Origin: Larix kaempferi
Lineage: Eukaryota; Streptophyta; Pinopsida; Pinales; Pinaceae
Direction of reading: 5' to 3'
NCBI GenBank assembly: GCA_027924585.1
Contig: BSBM01000076.1
Span: 3,486,501 to 3,550,500, forward strand
DNA length: 64,000 nucleotides
Of this stretch, positions 44,201 to 56,119 are shown piece after piece. The first letter of the stretch is position 1. Each line of letters begins with the position of its first letter. The position numbers and the translations under genes are program-made. Under the pieces are notes generated by a model. That model did not search any database and was not told the DNA's origin. It was given only the letters and a program-made list of their open reading frames with translations.

Positions 44201-45368
44201 ACTTCTAGGTAGACATGCTTGGCGCCCAGTCTATCTTTTTGGTTTGGACGATGCAGATGAGTTGGAACTTGCTCGGTACTTCAGGGAATTCAACCTTGAT
44301 CATATTAGTCTGAGTGACAACGACGATGAACTGTGTTGGGACGTTGATCCTTCAGGTGTCTATACTCCAAAGGGCGGCTATTTGGAAATTAGTGCAGACT
44401 TGCTGCGGGGAGAACCCGTTTGGTGGTGGAATCTTCTATAGAAACTTAAGTGCCCCCATAAGACACGTCTGTTCATTTGGTGCGCTTTAATGAACAGGGT
44501 ACCTACCTGGGACTTTCTACATAAGAGAAATAAAAACAGACTGGGCTGGTGCATTTTATGTAAACTTAGTGGGGAATCCGTTTGTCATCTCTTTATCCAT
44601 TTCCCTTACATCCATGCAGTCTGGGAGGTATGTTCGCGGGTGCTGAAGACTCCAATTATTTGGGTGGGGGACTCTTTGGATATCACTTGGCGAAACTAGT
44701 ATCATAATCCTATCTTGCGTGATTACAGAGCCTTGCCATTGCTGGTGGCGTGGGGGGTATGGCTTGCCTGGAACCATATTATTTTCAATAATAAGTTTTG
44801 CATGCCTACACAAACTACTATAAACTGTTGTGGGCTCTTTCTCTCATGTAAAAGAAGTAAGCAACCTACCATTTTGCGGAACATTCAGCCTCTGGATATT
44901 GACCAGACCCAGCCTTGGGGTTTTTTTTACGGAGCTTGTCAAAACAACTCCTGCGGGGGTGGGGAATTATTATTTCTTTCGCCTGAACATTTCTTCGAAA
45001 TGTCTTTGGGGCTGGGGGATGGAAGTAACAACTTTGCTGAGATTGTGAGTCTCATATTTCTTGTCATGTATGCTCATGAGAAGGGGTGTCGAGATATAAC
45101 TGTCTATGGGGACTCGTTGAATGTGGTCAAGTGGATTTATGGGACTCAGCAATGCCATAACATTAGACTTTCAAACATTTTGACAGCTATCAGGGAAAAC
45201 ACCACTACATTTGACTCCTTTGAATGCGTACATGTTTACAGGGAAAACAAAACTGCGGCGCACTAGGCATCGAAAGCGGGGCTCATGTTGGGGTCGGGTC
45301 AATGGAAAATCAAAGAATATACAGATGGACTGGTTCAGGAGTTTTATCATCGGCCCTTCATAGACTGA
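41233..45368 (+). pseudogene. LINE-2 ORF2: endonuclease, reverse transcriptase, zf-RVT, RNase H (broken)
   Basis: Starts ATG at 41233 (KIMSFNCRGLAG, APE endonuclease start; QETLGA near 41335; RSGGIALGW near 41425). A slip in the seven-G run at 41637-41643 breaks LGGDLNF. TAG codons at 41976, 42601, 44439, 44697 and 45264 lie where TGG or CAG is expected by comparison with LINE-1; further frame changes are near 42095 and 42810. The RT includes FVDDILIF (catalytic FVDD 43308-43319) and LRQGCPLSPLIF. The zinc region (WCILCK, CHLFIHF) is at about 44540-44610. RNase H (FFYGACQ, NNFAEI, YGDSLN) is at about 44900-45260, and QWKIKEYTDGLVQEFYHRPF leads to the TGA at 45366. The first RNase H Asp appears changed to Tyr. 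Confidence 0.92.
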
Positions 45369-45707
45369 AGGACATTACAGGAACATTATGTTTTGTTGTT
45401 ACTTTATTTTTGGCAATTCCGGGTATTTTCTTTTTGGTCGTTTAAGAGCCGAACTCATGGCTTTTCATGATGGTATTTCATATACCCAACAATACTCTTT
45501 TTACAGTAGTAAGTTGCATCATACAACACTGCATATATTGCATATTATTTGTAAATTAATGGTTCTGACTTTTTCATACACACAAATTTAAGGAGGTTAC
45601 TGGTTTTTTTGCTCTACCAACAAAAACACTCTTCTAGAGTAAAGATGATCAATGTAATTTTGTACTCGAAAGATGAAATAAAATTACTCATTTTTTATGG
45701 GAAAAAA
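45369..45707 (+). other. LINE-2 3' UTR and A-rich tail
   Basis: Ends AATGTAATTTTGTACTC, GATGAAATAAAATTAC and a short A tail. The same words close LINE-1 (4155-4195), so this is the family's 3' end recognised by its RT. Confidence 0.8.
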
Positions 45708-45719
45708 AACAATGTTAGA
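45708..45719 (+). repeat. LINE-2 right target-site duplication
   Basis: AACAATGTTAGA directly after the A tail. Confidence 0.93.
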
Positions 45720-47767
45720 TACTTTATGACTATGAAGATTTAAAATCTCAAAAAAATACCTCAAAAAAAAGTATGCTACCGGTAGCAACACTTTTTGAAA
45801 CGGAGGTAAAAACAACTACTAAATGTAACCTTGAAAAAAACAAGAACTCGTGCGAGTTCTCATTTTACAGTATACGGCGTTCTCCTAGTAGAGATGTTTT
45901 GAGTGGTATTGATATCATACTTTGGATCACTAGAACTCTCGATTGACACAACAAAAGGAGATAGGTTGGTCAATTTAGGACAAAACATAGATGTTTTGAC
46001 TTCTAACTTTTCAAAAAAGGAAGATATAGAAGTGTTCCTATGTGTATTTTCTATATTACCTATTGGATTTTTTACCGCAGTGGGAGGTATTAGACCATTA
46101 ACATTGGGTATTCGATCATTAATAGAATGGGTCAGTGTGACACGCCGAGGGTTCTCCTTAAACCCTTGACATTTTTAACAACCAAATACTACCGGGGTGT
46201 CATAAAAGAGCTTCAGTTCACAATGAAAGTACCATCGACTCACTATTATGTCAGAAGATGCCATGTTGCAATTAGTGGGGTAAACCGGTCTACCATTTTT
46301 CATCTATTAGTTGCTTGAGGTATCTTGTTCTTGACAAGAGCTTGCGAATTTTTTCGACAGGTGGAATATCTTGTGCATCCTAACTCAATCCCGAATTAGG
46401 ATACTGCAAAATTCAATGCTAATTATTCACATGCACATGCATAAATAATATAAATACAATTGGATGATTAAAATATAATTAAAATATGAACTTATTGCAA
46501 ACAACTAGGGAGAACTTGAACTTTGAACAATATGGTATGATCTATAATCTAAAGAATTCACCATTTGATATTATAATGTTTTCTACCTGCATTTGATCCA
46601 AATCAACTATCAATATGTGTGTACACTCTTAAAAGAAAGTTTGTGAAGCATATAACCATTTAACTTTAAAAAGACTTTTGAATTATTTGTTAAGTATATG
46701 GTGCGGGTTTAAACAACATATATATTATATATATTTTATTTTACCTCGTTTTAACATAAAATATAAATTCAGAGGGTTGTTAATTGAATACGGGGCATTT
46801 GTTTCAACCTATCTCACTGATGCATTATTAAGAATAAAGTGCACTGGTGAGGCGAAAAAAATGTTCACCAGAGAAAAACTTACACAAACACATCATCTAA
46901 AAAAATAAATTGCTCAAATATAATATTGAAAGTTTGCGTTTGCATTTTTCTTTTTGATATATGGTAATTTGTTATTTATAAAAGTGCACCGGTGCGCTTT
47001 ACCCATTTATGTGTGCCAATAATGAAATATTAAAAAAATCGCACGTATTTTTCATTAGTGCACATAAATATCCAATGCGTAAATAAGCGGGATTTTTATT
47101 TTTGAAAAGTGAGTTGCAAAAAATGTGTTTATAAAATAAAATCTAATCATTATCTCAATAGTTTTTTTAAAGTTCGAGGGAGAGTTCTACGAGAGATATT
47201 ACCAAGGAAGACTTTGGAGAGGCCAAAATTTTATGAAGACCCAAAATTGGTAAGGTATTGTGGGTCACATACTATTCTACATAGAAGAAATTCCAGGTAT
47301 TCATTTTTCCCCTAATAGTTTTAAAAAATTCATTAATAAATCTTTCCTACTAATATTTACAGTGTATTTTGAAAAAAAAAAGTTTTACTATTTACCTTTA
47401 ACGCTGCAAACCCTTGTTTTCTTGTTGCTTCCATTTTGTTTTATGTGGCTGCAAAATTTATCATTAGGGTTTAATCCTCTCTTTTATTTCACAATGCGAG
47501 TTTTTCTTTGTAGGCATTATATGTTTGATGTCTTTATGCTTTTATACATGAGACATCTATTGCAATGGGGGCACTCATTGCATCGGCTATCGACCCTTTC
47601 AATTTTTTTTAATGCCACCACTTTTTTGGTGCGTAGAGTACACATTAACGCACTGATTTGCTTCACTAAAAAGCAAATTGCTTTAATATTAAATTTTTAA
47701 ATATGTTGTTGAAACTTGTCCTTGTCAATGTTTTTTTCAAATGTTTCCATTTTTTCGGTGCGTACTA
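45720..47767. other. AT-rich region between LINE-2 and copia-2, with two perfect palindromes and one exon-like piece
   Basis: No full gene. Near the left end are CTACCGGTAG (45776-45785) and GAACTCG-TG-CGAGTTC (45844-45859). Some coding-like frames (45903-46169 and 46127-46318) have no family I recognise. An exon-like piece lies at 47162-47250. Degenerate blocks with GGTGCGTA and ACATTAACGCA occur at 47620-47770 and again to the right of copia-2. Confidence 0.45.
47162..47250 (+). other. Exon-like segment, unknown gene
   Basis: Preceded by CTCAATAG and followed by GTAAGG, it reads VRGRVLREILPRKTLERPKF and YEDPKL without a stop. The splice-like edges and protein-like content suggest a leftover exon, possibly of the same gene as 53310-53411 or of the methyltransferase-like gene. 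Not assigned. Confidence 0.35.
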
Positions 47768-47772
47768 TACAT

Positions 47773-48166
47773 TGTTGGATAATGTGACAACCAATTTCCG
47801 TGAGTTTGGATTATGGCATCTTCTAGATCTTATTATTCTTCCTTCAATTGAAAGCAATCAACTCAAGTTAGAATATGTAATTAATTGTTCAGTTTCATGT
47901 AATTGTGTAAGAAGTGTTATAAATCCAAGTAAGCTTGTAGAGGCAAATCATCATTCTGAGAGTGAATGTGAGGAATGGTTGTAAGCATGTTTTTGGTTGT
48001 TGAAATCTCCTCTTTGAGAAATAAGAATATTGATACTATTTGCTCCGTGAATGTTTCCCTTTCGAGGGTTTTACCACGTAATATATCTGTGTCAAATTCG
48101 TGTGATTTCCATTGTTTAATTTCTATCTTATTTTATCTCTCTTTTATTTAGCTTATGCTGCCAACA
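47773..48166 (+). repeat. copia-2 5' LTR
   Basis: Starts TGTTGGATAATGTGAC, ends GCTGCCAACA; matches 52385-52779. Confidence 0.93.
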
Positions 48167-48168
48167 AG

Positions 48169-48181
48169 TGGTATTAGAATC
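48169..48181 (+). promoter_or_regulatory. Primer-binding site of copia-2
   Basis: TGGTATTAGAATC, two bases after the LTR, resembling TGGTATCAGAGC (initiator-Met tRNA). Confidence 0.75.
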
Positions 48182-48531
48182 GGATTAATGGAGATCGAGG
48201 CCATCAAAGCTGGAGTTACAGGAGATCAAGGCCATGAGGAGAACCAGATTCCAAAGTTGAAGAAGCCTGAAGTTTTCTCTACGAAATAGAGAGATAATTA
48301 TTGAGTGTCGCGACCCTCGCCTCTTGGAAGGCATGACAAAATAAGGTAAACTTTCAAAAAACTTACAATGTAGAATTGTCGCACCCATAACACAACAACA
48401 ATGCGACATGTCACAAGCCTCATATATCGAAGAGTGCGACACCTTATGTTATTTCAATTTAGCCTTGGAATATTTGATCCAATTTTTTTTTTAAGCTTTG
48501 GTTTATAAGCTTGATCTGGTTGTTTGAGATA

Positions 48532-51500
48532 ATGGCAAAGGTGCAGAGTGGCAAATTTAAGGTGGAGAAATTTAATGGCAAGATTAATTTTGAGCTCTGG
48601 AAACTCAAAATGAGATATCTACTTGTGCAACAAGGAGTGCAAAAAGCACTAGCGGGAAAATCAAATAAGCTTGTGGACATGTCAGATGAAGATTGGGACG
48701 ATATGGACATTAGAGCCCTCAGCACCATTTGTTTGTGCTTGGCAGATGAAGTCTTGTTTAATATAGTTGGAGAAGAAACATCAGCTGGCTTATGTAATAG
48801 GCTTGAAATCTTGTATATGACCAAGTCCTTGACTAACAGAATCTTTCTAAAGAGAAATCTATATGCCCTGCGAATGGATGAAGGTATGAAGATCCCTGAT
48901 CATTTAAATACTTTCAATGATATGATTTGCCAGTTAACTAGTATAGGTGAAACATTTGGTGATGAAGACAAAACAATTACCTTGCTTTGTACACTCCCTT
49001 ATTCCTGGAATCATCTTATCACCTCTATGTGGTTTAGCAGTTCAGAGGATTTTGAATTTGACAATTTTGTTGGAGCCTTGTTATGTGAAAAATTGCGCAG
49101 AACAAACAATTCAGAAAATTCAACAAGAGTTGCAATGGCCAATAGAGGTCGGTCTAGAGAATGAGGGAAAAATTCAATAAATGCTTCCATATCTAAATCG
49201 AGAGTTAAGAAGGGTACGTTAAAGTGCCAATAGTGTAACAAATTGGGCCATCTGAAGAAGGATTGCTAGAAAAGGCAAGCCAAAGACGATTCATCCAAAG
49301 AAAACTCCAAGAATGAAGCAAATGTAGTAGAGACTAGTTCAAGTATGATAATGAGTTACTGTCTGTTTCTAATATTTCACATTATCAACAGGATTGGTTG
49401 TTAGATTCTAGTGCCTCTCACCATATGTGTCTTCATAGAATTTGGTTCTCTACCTACCAACCAATTAATGATGGTGTAGTATTTATGGGAAATGGATTTT
49501 CTTGTAAAATTATTGGGATTGGTAGTGTCAATATTAAAATGTATGATGGGACTATGAGAACATTAACAAAAGTGAGACATGTACCCGAACTTAGGAAAAA
49601 CCTAATATCTATGGGAGTTCTAGATGTTGTTGGTTATAAATTTGTAGTTCAAGATGGAATGATGAAGGTTTCAAAGGGAGTTTTAGTTGTCATGAAGGCT
49701 AAAAGGATGATCAGGGACCTTTATAAGCTAGAAGGAAGAACTGAGGTAAGTCAAGCAACGGTTGTGTTTGAATCTACAAGTGACCCTACTCGTTTATGGA
49801 ACCAATGACTGTGTCATACGAGTGAGAAAGGGATGGAGATACTTGTTGATTACATTCATTCTAATGTGTGGGGACTAGCCCCTATGGTTTCTTTTGGAGG
49901 ATCATCATATTTTGTTACATTTATAGATGATTACTCTATAAAAGGTTTAGATCTACTTACTGAAAAGAAAGGTTGTTGTGTATAATTCTTTTAAGCAGTT
50001 TAGAGCTTTGGTTGAAAAGAGCACTGACAGGTCAATCAAGTGTCTTGGAACAGATAATGGAGGTGAGTTCACATCTAAGGAGTTTGATAACTATTGCACA
50101 GAAGTTGGGATCAAAAGGCATAAAACCATGGTCTACACTACTCAGTCAAATGGTGTTGCCGAACGCATGAATATGACTCTTCTAGAGAGAGCAAGGTGCA
50201 TGCTCAATAATTCCAAGTTGCAACAGGAGTTGTGGGGAGAATCAGTTCTTACGGCATGCTACCTCGTAAATTGATCACCATCAACTACAATAAACTGTAA
50301 GGTTTCGAAAGAATTATGGACAAGACACCCCTGTGATTATTCGAATCTTAATATTTTGTGTTGTGATGCTTATGCTTTAATTCCAAAGAATCAACGTTCC
50401 AAATTAGATCTAAAGTCAAAAAGTTACATCTTTGTTGGATATGGTAATGGAATTAAGGGGTACATATTGTGGGATCCTACTACCCACAAGTTCATCATTA
50501 ACAGATATGTTGTGTTTGATGAATCATCACTCATGAAATCAGTTGAGATGAAACAGGCGGAAGAATTGTAGATTCATAAAATTCAATTGGAGACTCTGCC
50601 ATCTACAAGAAAGGAGGATCATGAAGATGTCCATGAAGAAGCGCTTGCAAATGTAGATGAGATTACAGAATATTTCCATGAAACAGAGGAAATTTCATAG
50701 CCACAACAAACTTTGCGAAGATATACACGGGTCATAACTTTTCCAAAGAGGTATTAAGATTATGCTTCATCTGTTGCTTTGATTTCTAATGATGGGGAGC
50801 CTAGTTGTTATCAGGAAGCAATGGAGGCATCTGAAAATGCTAAATGGAAATTAACATTGAAAGAAGAAATGGATGCATTGGAAAAGAGTAAAACATGGGA
50901 CTTGATGGAGCTTCCAAAGGATAGGAAAGTTGTTGGTTGTAAGTGGGTCTACAAGCTGAAGAAAGGTGTGGATGATAAGGTTGATAAGTACAAAGCAAGA
51001 TTGGTTTCAAAAGGGTATTCTCAGAAGGAAGTTATCAATTTCCATGATATTTTTTCACCAATTGTGAAGCTTGTTTCTATTCGGTTAGTGTTAGCACTAG
51101 TTGCTTTACTTGATCTTGAGTTAGAGCAGCTAGATGTTAAAACTACTTTTCTACATGGACATTTGGATCAGGACATTTACATGGAACAACCATAAGGGTT
51201 TGTTCGGAATAAAAAAGGAAGGTTTGTTTGCAAGCTCAGGAAGTCATTGTATGGCCTGAAGCAATCTCCTAGGCAATGGTACAATAAGTTTGATTCTTTC
51301 ACGGTGAGCCAAAATTTTACCAGAAGTGAGTATGATCATTGTGTTTACTTTAAAAAGTTGGAAAATGGCATATTCATTATTTTGGTGTTATATGTTGACG
51401 ATATGCTTGTCGCAAGCAATAGCATGACTGAAATCAACAGGTTGAAGGCTCAATTAGCTAGGACATTTGACATGAAGGATCTAGGAGCAACAAAATAGAT

Positions 51501-52325
51501 CTTGGGCATGGAAATATATAGAGACAGGAAAAATGGTAAGTTGTGGTTATCACAAGTGAAGTATGTGGAGAAAATACTTCAGAGATTCGGTATGAATAAT
51601 GTGAAACCTGTTAATATCCCTTTGTCTTCCCATTTTAATCTTTCTTCAGGTTTGAGTCCTAGTAATGATGAAGAAAAGGAGTATATGTCTCGTGTACCTT
51701 ATGTTAATGCAGTAGGAAGTTTGATGTATTTGATAGTATGTACTAGACCAGACATTTCACATGCAATTGGTGTTGTCAGTAGATTCATGGAAAATCCGAG
51801 AAAGGAACATTGGGCAGTAGTGAAATGGGTGTTTCGATATCTCAGGGGCACAAGTAATTATTGTATCACCTTTAATGGTTGTTGTGATGAAATCTATTGC
51901 TATGTCGATTCATATTTTGCAGGTGATTTGGATAAAAGGAGATCCACTTCTAGATATGTTTTTACTCTTGCAGGTGGTCCTATTAGTTGGATGTCAAAGC
52001 TTAAAAGCATTGTTATTTTATCCACTACATAAGCATAATATATATCTGCTTCACATGCTTGCAAAGAGTCAATCTGGTTGAAAGGTTTCAAAATAATGTA
52101 AAAATATTTTGTGATAGTTAAAGTGTTATACATTTTGCTAAAAGTACAGCTTATCACAGTAAAACAAAACATATTCTTGTAAAATACCATTTTGTAAGAC
52201 ATGTTATTGATGAAGGTGTAGTGGTTCTTGAAAATGTTCACACTCAAAAGAATTGTGCAGACATGTTCACAAAACCAGTTACATTAGAGAAGCTGCAGTG
52301 GTGCTCAGCTTCTCTTGGATTGTAG
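48532..52325 (+). pseudogene. copia-2 gag-pol polyprotein (broken)
   Basis: ATG at 48532. Gag to about 49161; the zinc knuckle CQ-CNKLGHLKKDC at about 49225-49270 has one stop inside and one after it. Protease LDSSASHHM at about 49400 has Ser for the Gly of the active-site DSGA. Then pre-integrase (LWNQ-LCHTSEKG, CGA to TGA likely at 49806), integrase (FIDDYS, TDNGGEFTSKEFDNYC, NGVAERMN), RT (VVGCKWVYK at about 50930, LDVKTTFLHG at about 51130, LYGLKQSPRQW at about 51248, YVDD at 51391-51402) and RNase H (STSRYVFTLAGGPISW, then a broken tail ending FTKPVTLEKLQW, stop 52323). Stops and frame changes are spread over all domains, so the element cannot move by itself. Confidence 0.93.
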
Positions 52326-52384
52326 GAAAGCTGATGAATAAAGCAAGAGCAAGGTATCAGGTAAATTGTTGTCAAGGTGGAGAT

Positions 52385-52779
52385 TGTTGTATAATGTGAC
52401 AACCAATTCTCGTGAGTTTGGATTATGCCATCTTCTAGATCCTATTATTCTGCCTTCAGTTGAGACCAATCGGCTCAAGTTAGAATATGTAATTAATTGG
52501 TCAGTTTCATGTAACTGTGTGAGAAGTGCTATAAATCCATGTAAGCCTGTAGAGGGAAATCATCATTCTAAAAGTGAATGTGAGGAATGGTTGTAAGCCT
52601 ATTTTTGGCTTTTGTAATCTCAATCTTCTATCAATAAGAATTCTGATACTATTTGCTCTATGGATGTTTCCCTTTTGAGGGTTTTACCACGTAAAATATC
52701 TGTGTCAACTTCGTGCGATTGCCATTGTTTAATTTATGTCTTATTTGATCTCTGTTTTATCTAGCTTCTGCTGCCAACA
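52385..52779 (+). repeat. copia-2 3' LTR
   Basis: Starts TGTTGTATAATGTGAC, ends GCTGCCAACA, followed by TACAT. Confidence 0.93.
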
Positions 52780-53309
52780 TACATATTAATGCATCAATGC
52801 ACTTCAATAAAGGGCACACCATTTTAATGTTAATTCTTTATAAAAAAAATCATAGGTATATTGATGCAACAGATATAGATGATATTCACTAGTGTTTTAA
52901 AATTTAACTCACTAATGAAAATTAAGTCAGCTTTTTTTTAAAACATTTGCCATAGTATACCGATGAGTATGTATGGATTTGGAGCACCAATGCAATTCTA
53001 AGATTATAAAGCATCGGTGCTTATTTATGCTCAAAGCACATCGATTAACCAAAAAACGTTTTTAGCAAAAAAATATCCGATTTATTTGTGAAAAATATTT
53101 AATAGTTTCTCTATTTAATGATGCAGGGCATTTATTGATAGAATATGTTTGATAGAAGTTCAGGGAAAAACACTTGTTAAGCACATCCGGAAAAACAAAA
53201 AAACAAAAAAAATGAGACAAGTTTTTTGAAATTTTATTATTAAATTAATATATTTGAATTATTAGTGAGTTTAAATGATGTATATTGGTTAATGTGTGTC
53301 ATGCAGAGC

Positions 53310-53411
53310 AAAAACTTGGAGAAACGCGATAAAATTACTAGCAATCTAAGTGCAAAGAAGAATAAAAGCTTAATAGAAAAGTTGCAAAGAGAAGAATTAG
53401 GTGAATCAAAA
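53310..53411 (+). other. Exon-like segment, lysine-rich, unknown gene
   Basis: Preceded by GTCATGCAG and followed by GTAATC. Reads NLEKRDKITSNLSAKKNKSL and IEKLQREELGES with no stop. Charged, possibly coiled coil. Gene not recognised. Confidence 0.35.
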
Positions 53412-53542
53412 GGTAATCAACAAAAAAAAATTGTTTGAATTTTTAGTAATCTATTTTACATTGCTGAAAGGATATCTATTCTTAATAATATTTGTTAACA
53501 TGTTTCAAATAATCTATTTCACATTTTTTGAGTGTTGTGTAG

Positions 53543-53682
53543 GGACCGGCATGAGGGAAGAGAATGTCGTCCTAAGAAGATAAAAATTATGAAGGACGTA
53601 AATGATGATGAATTGGTCCTTAATTCATCTAGAGTGGTGCTGGAAATTAATGAAAGGTGGAAAAACTTGTATACACCTCTGT
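53543..53682 (+). other. Exon-like segment, unknown gene
   Basis: After TTGTGTAG, one frame reads RHEGRECRPKKIKIMKDVND, LVLNSSRVVLEINERWKNLY to a TAG at about 53681. It follows the previous piece at intron distance and may belong with it, but the phase across the gap does not fit perfectly. Confidence 0.3.
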
Positions 53683-54881
53683 AGACTTTAAAACAATCAA
53701 ATTGTTACACAAAGGGGGGACACTTGTCCCACAAACAATGAGATATCATACACAAAATTGGTGTCTCGCTAGGCTATGGCCTTAAGAAACAGAGTATTAT
53801 TATTATTATATAAAACTATGAAGGATATAGTGGAAAGAATGTAAAGATGTACTTTCCACTTACAATACAAAAATCAATTCAATGAGTCCAAGAATCAAGT
53901 TATATATAAACTATAGAAAGCGCTTCGAGAGGAATGGTCAATAGACCTATTAGAATTTCAATAGCGAAAACATACAATAACAAAAAAAATCATTCAAAAC
54001 ATATTATTCCTAAACATGTTTTTATCTAATATGTATATATTACTTCAAAAAATTATGAAATTCATATTTCAACTACATATATTTACTTTCATATCAATAT
54101 AAAATCTTTTTTTTGTGTGATTTTAGTTTTTAGGAAGATTTTGAAAATCCCGAAGGACAAACGAGGTGATATGTGAAAAATTCCGGTAGGGATGTCAAAA
54201 AATAGTACAAGTAGATGGTTGAAGAAATTAACATAATTGCATCATAAGAGAAGCCATCTCCACAACAATGTGCATGAAACATATGTAATTGTACAGTTTT
54301 TCTTTTATGTACACATAATTTAATTATTGCATGAAACATTAATTTTCAATTGTTTTGTTGCAAAAAAAAAAAAAAAAATGGAACACATTCAACATATAAG
54401 ACAGATTGACGAGGAAGAAAATGGTTGATTGTAAAATTTGTAAGCACTTGTGTTTTCCTTATTCAAAATTTCATATTTGTTGTGATCTTTATATTTGAAT
54501 TATTTTACACTCGTTCATGGATGTCTTCTAACAGGTGCTAAAACACAAAGAAGGGTCATCGGAAGAATTGATTAACATTGGGTTAAGTATGGGTTGTGAG
54601 TATATCTTGGGATACCAAAAGTTAATTATTTAATTTGTAAGAAGCTATGTTGTTTTATTTCTCTTAGTTTATAATTAATAGAACAACAAGAAACCTTTAT
54701 ATTAAATCTATGATTTGTCACGGCATTTAAAATTTGGGGGAAAAAAAGTATGCACTAGAGCCAACGTAAGAGTTGTTGTAAACTTAACGGGTTTGTTGTG
54801 TGTTTGGAAAATCACTAGATGCACGGATAATTTCCTGGTGTTAGTTATTAGGAGAAACCTTCTCTTCTCGCCTAGGATTTT

Positions 54882-56045
54882 ATGGGGTTCTCGATGGCTG
54901 AAGGAGGAGATCCTCCTCCTCCTCCTCCTGAGATTGCAAAATTCAGGAAACTTATTTCAACACAAGGGAAACGATCTGTCTCCTCCGACCAGCAAAAATT
55001 TGTTAAAAAACTCCCTGGAATACCGTCGGTATCTCTCCCAGCGGCGCGGCCATGCAAGACAGCCTTAAATCTCTCTGAAAGAGGACTGATAGATCAGTTT
55101 ACTAGCATGTGGCTGTCTCCAAAAGCGATCGAGGCTTGGGTGCAACGGAACTAGAAACCTCTTATTTCAGATGCAGTAAGTAGTTTTCTTGTTGGAAGAG
55201 AATACTTTGCATTTGCTTTTAAAAGCAAGGAAGATAGAGATCTATTTTTTAGAAATGGCCCCTATTTCATGGGACCTCAAGGATTATACCTAAACAAATG
55301 GACTCTAGAGTTTGATCCTAATCAGGATGTTCCCTCGGTCGTCCCTGTTTGGGTGAGACTCCCTCATCTTCCTTTGCATTGTTGGAACCCAAATTATCTG
55401 GAAGCAATAGGAAATACCCTAGGGAAGTATATTGACAAGTCTATAACAAGAGACCAATGCTCCTGCACCCAAATCTGTGTTGAGGTAGATCTTGAGATAG
55501 GTCTTCCAGAGGCTATAAAGCTAACGGTTGCAAATTGGTCAAACATTAAAGAACTAGATTATGAGAAACTCCCTTTCAAGTGTCATCACTATCACGAGTA
55601 TGGACATTTTCCATACACTGCAAAAAAAAATTGGAGAACCAGTTGGAAGGAAACAAGGGAGATTAGTGGCATCAGGCTCATAAACAGGCCCCTTCAAAAC
55701 CCAAATCAAAACCGAAAGGCAGACAAGGAGATCCAACAGTGGGAACCTTGCCCTGGAAACCTCAACGCCTCCCAAGGATACAAAACCTCTGTCTATACCT
55801 CCAATCCATAAAGAAAACCCTTCCAAAAACCAGTTTGAAATACTCGGCACACAGGAAGACCAAGAAGAATATGCAGAGGTAGAAGAAGGAGAGATACAGC
55901 CACGGCCTTTGGAACCTCTACCTACAAGTCCGGTAAAATATTCCTCCCAAGATAAAGGTAATTCCTCCTCTCCTTCCTATGCATAGATCGCGAAGATGAA
56001 GATGAAGCAGAACAACAAAAAATGCAAGGGAATCAAGCAACCATA
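54882..56045 (+). pseudogene. LINE-3 ORF1: nucleic-acid-binding protein (broken)
   Basis: One frame from 54882 (a second ATG at 54894) with a TAG at 55152 in place of Trp, then DAVSSFLVGREYFAFAFKSK, GPQGLYLNKWTLEFDPNQDV and PVWVRLPHLPLHCWNPNYLE: the DUF4283-type domain. The zinc knuckle is degraded (CHHYHEYGH, two Cys lost). After a frame change near 55620-55815 the acidic tail reads NQFEILGTQEDQEEYAEVEE, GEIQPRPLEPLPTSP. The end, before ORF2, is unclear. Confidence 0.82.
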
Positions 56046-56119
56046 GACATGGCATTCAACTGAAGCACCAGATCCGGGTACCCCAAAGGGGCCAACACCT
56101 CCCAACCTTCAGTTAAATA

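Larger units (their letters stand above)
39050..45707 (+). mobile_element. LINE-2: complete-length plant LINE, TSD AACAATGTTAGA
   Basis: Flanked by the 12-base repeat AACAATGTTAGA at 39038-39049 and 45708-45719; the right copy follows the A-rich tail (45701-45707). It holds a 5' UTR of about 190 bases, ORF1 (39237 to about 41236), ORF2 (41233-45368) and a 3' UTR. GC content is visibly higher than in the AT-rich surroundings. Both ORFs are broken. Confidence 0.95.
47773..52779 (+). mobile_element. copia-2: complete-length Ty1/copia element, TSD TACAT
   Basis: LTRs 47773-48166 and 52385-52779, ending TG...CA, flanked by TACAT at 47768-47772 and 52780-52784. Primer site TGGTATTAGAATC at 48169-48181, polypurine tract AAGGTGGAGA at about 52374-52383. 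Gag, zinc knuckle, protease, integrase, RT and RNase H occur in the copia order. The gag N terminus (GKFKVEKFNGKINFELWKLK) is of the Tork/Tnt1-like kind. The two LTRs are still very alike, so this is among the younger insertions, though its genes have decayed. Confidence 0.95.
52780..54800. other. AT-rich region between copia-2 and LINE-3
   Basis: Continues the sequence left of copia-2. Holds two exon-like pieces (next entries) and otherwise simple AT-rich sequence, including an A run near 54363-54378. A stretch at about 54130-54250 (EDFENPEGQT, VEEINIIA) may be another decayed exon. No RNA gene seen. Confidence 0.45.
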
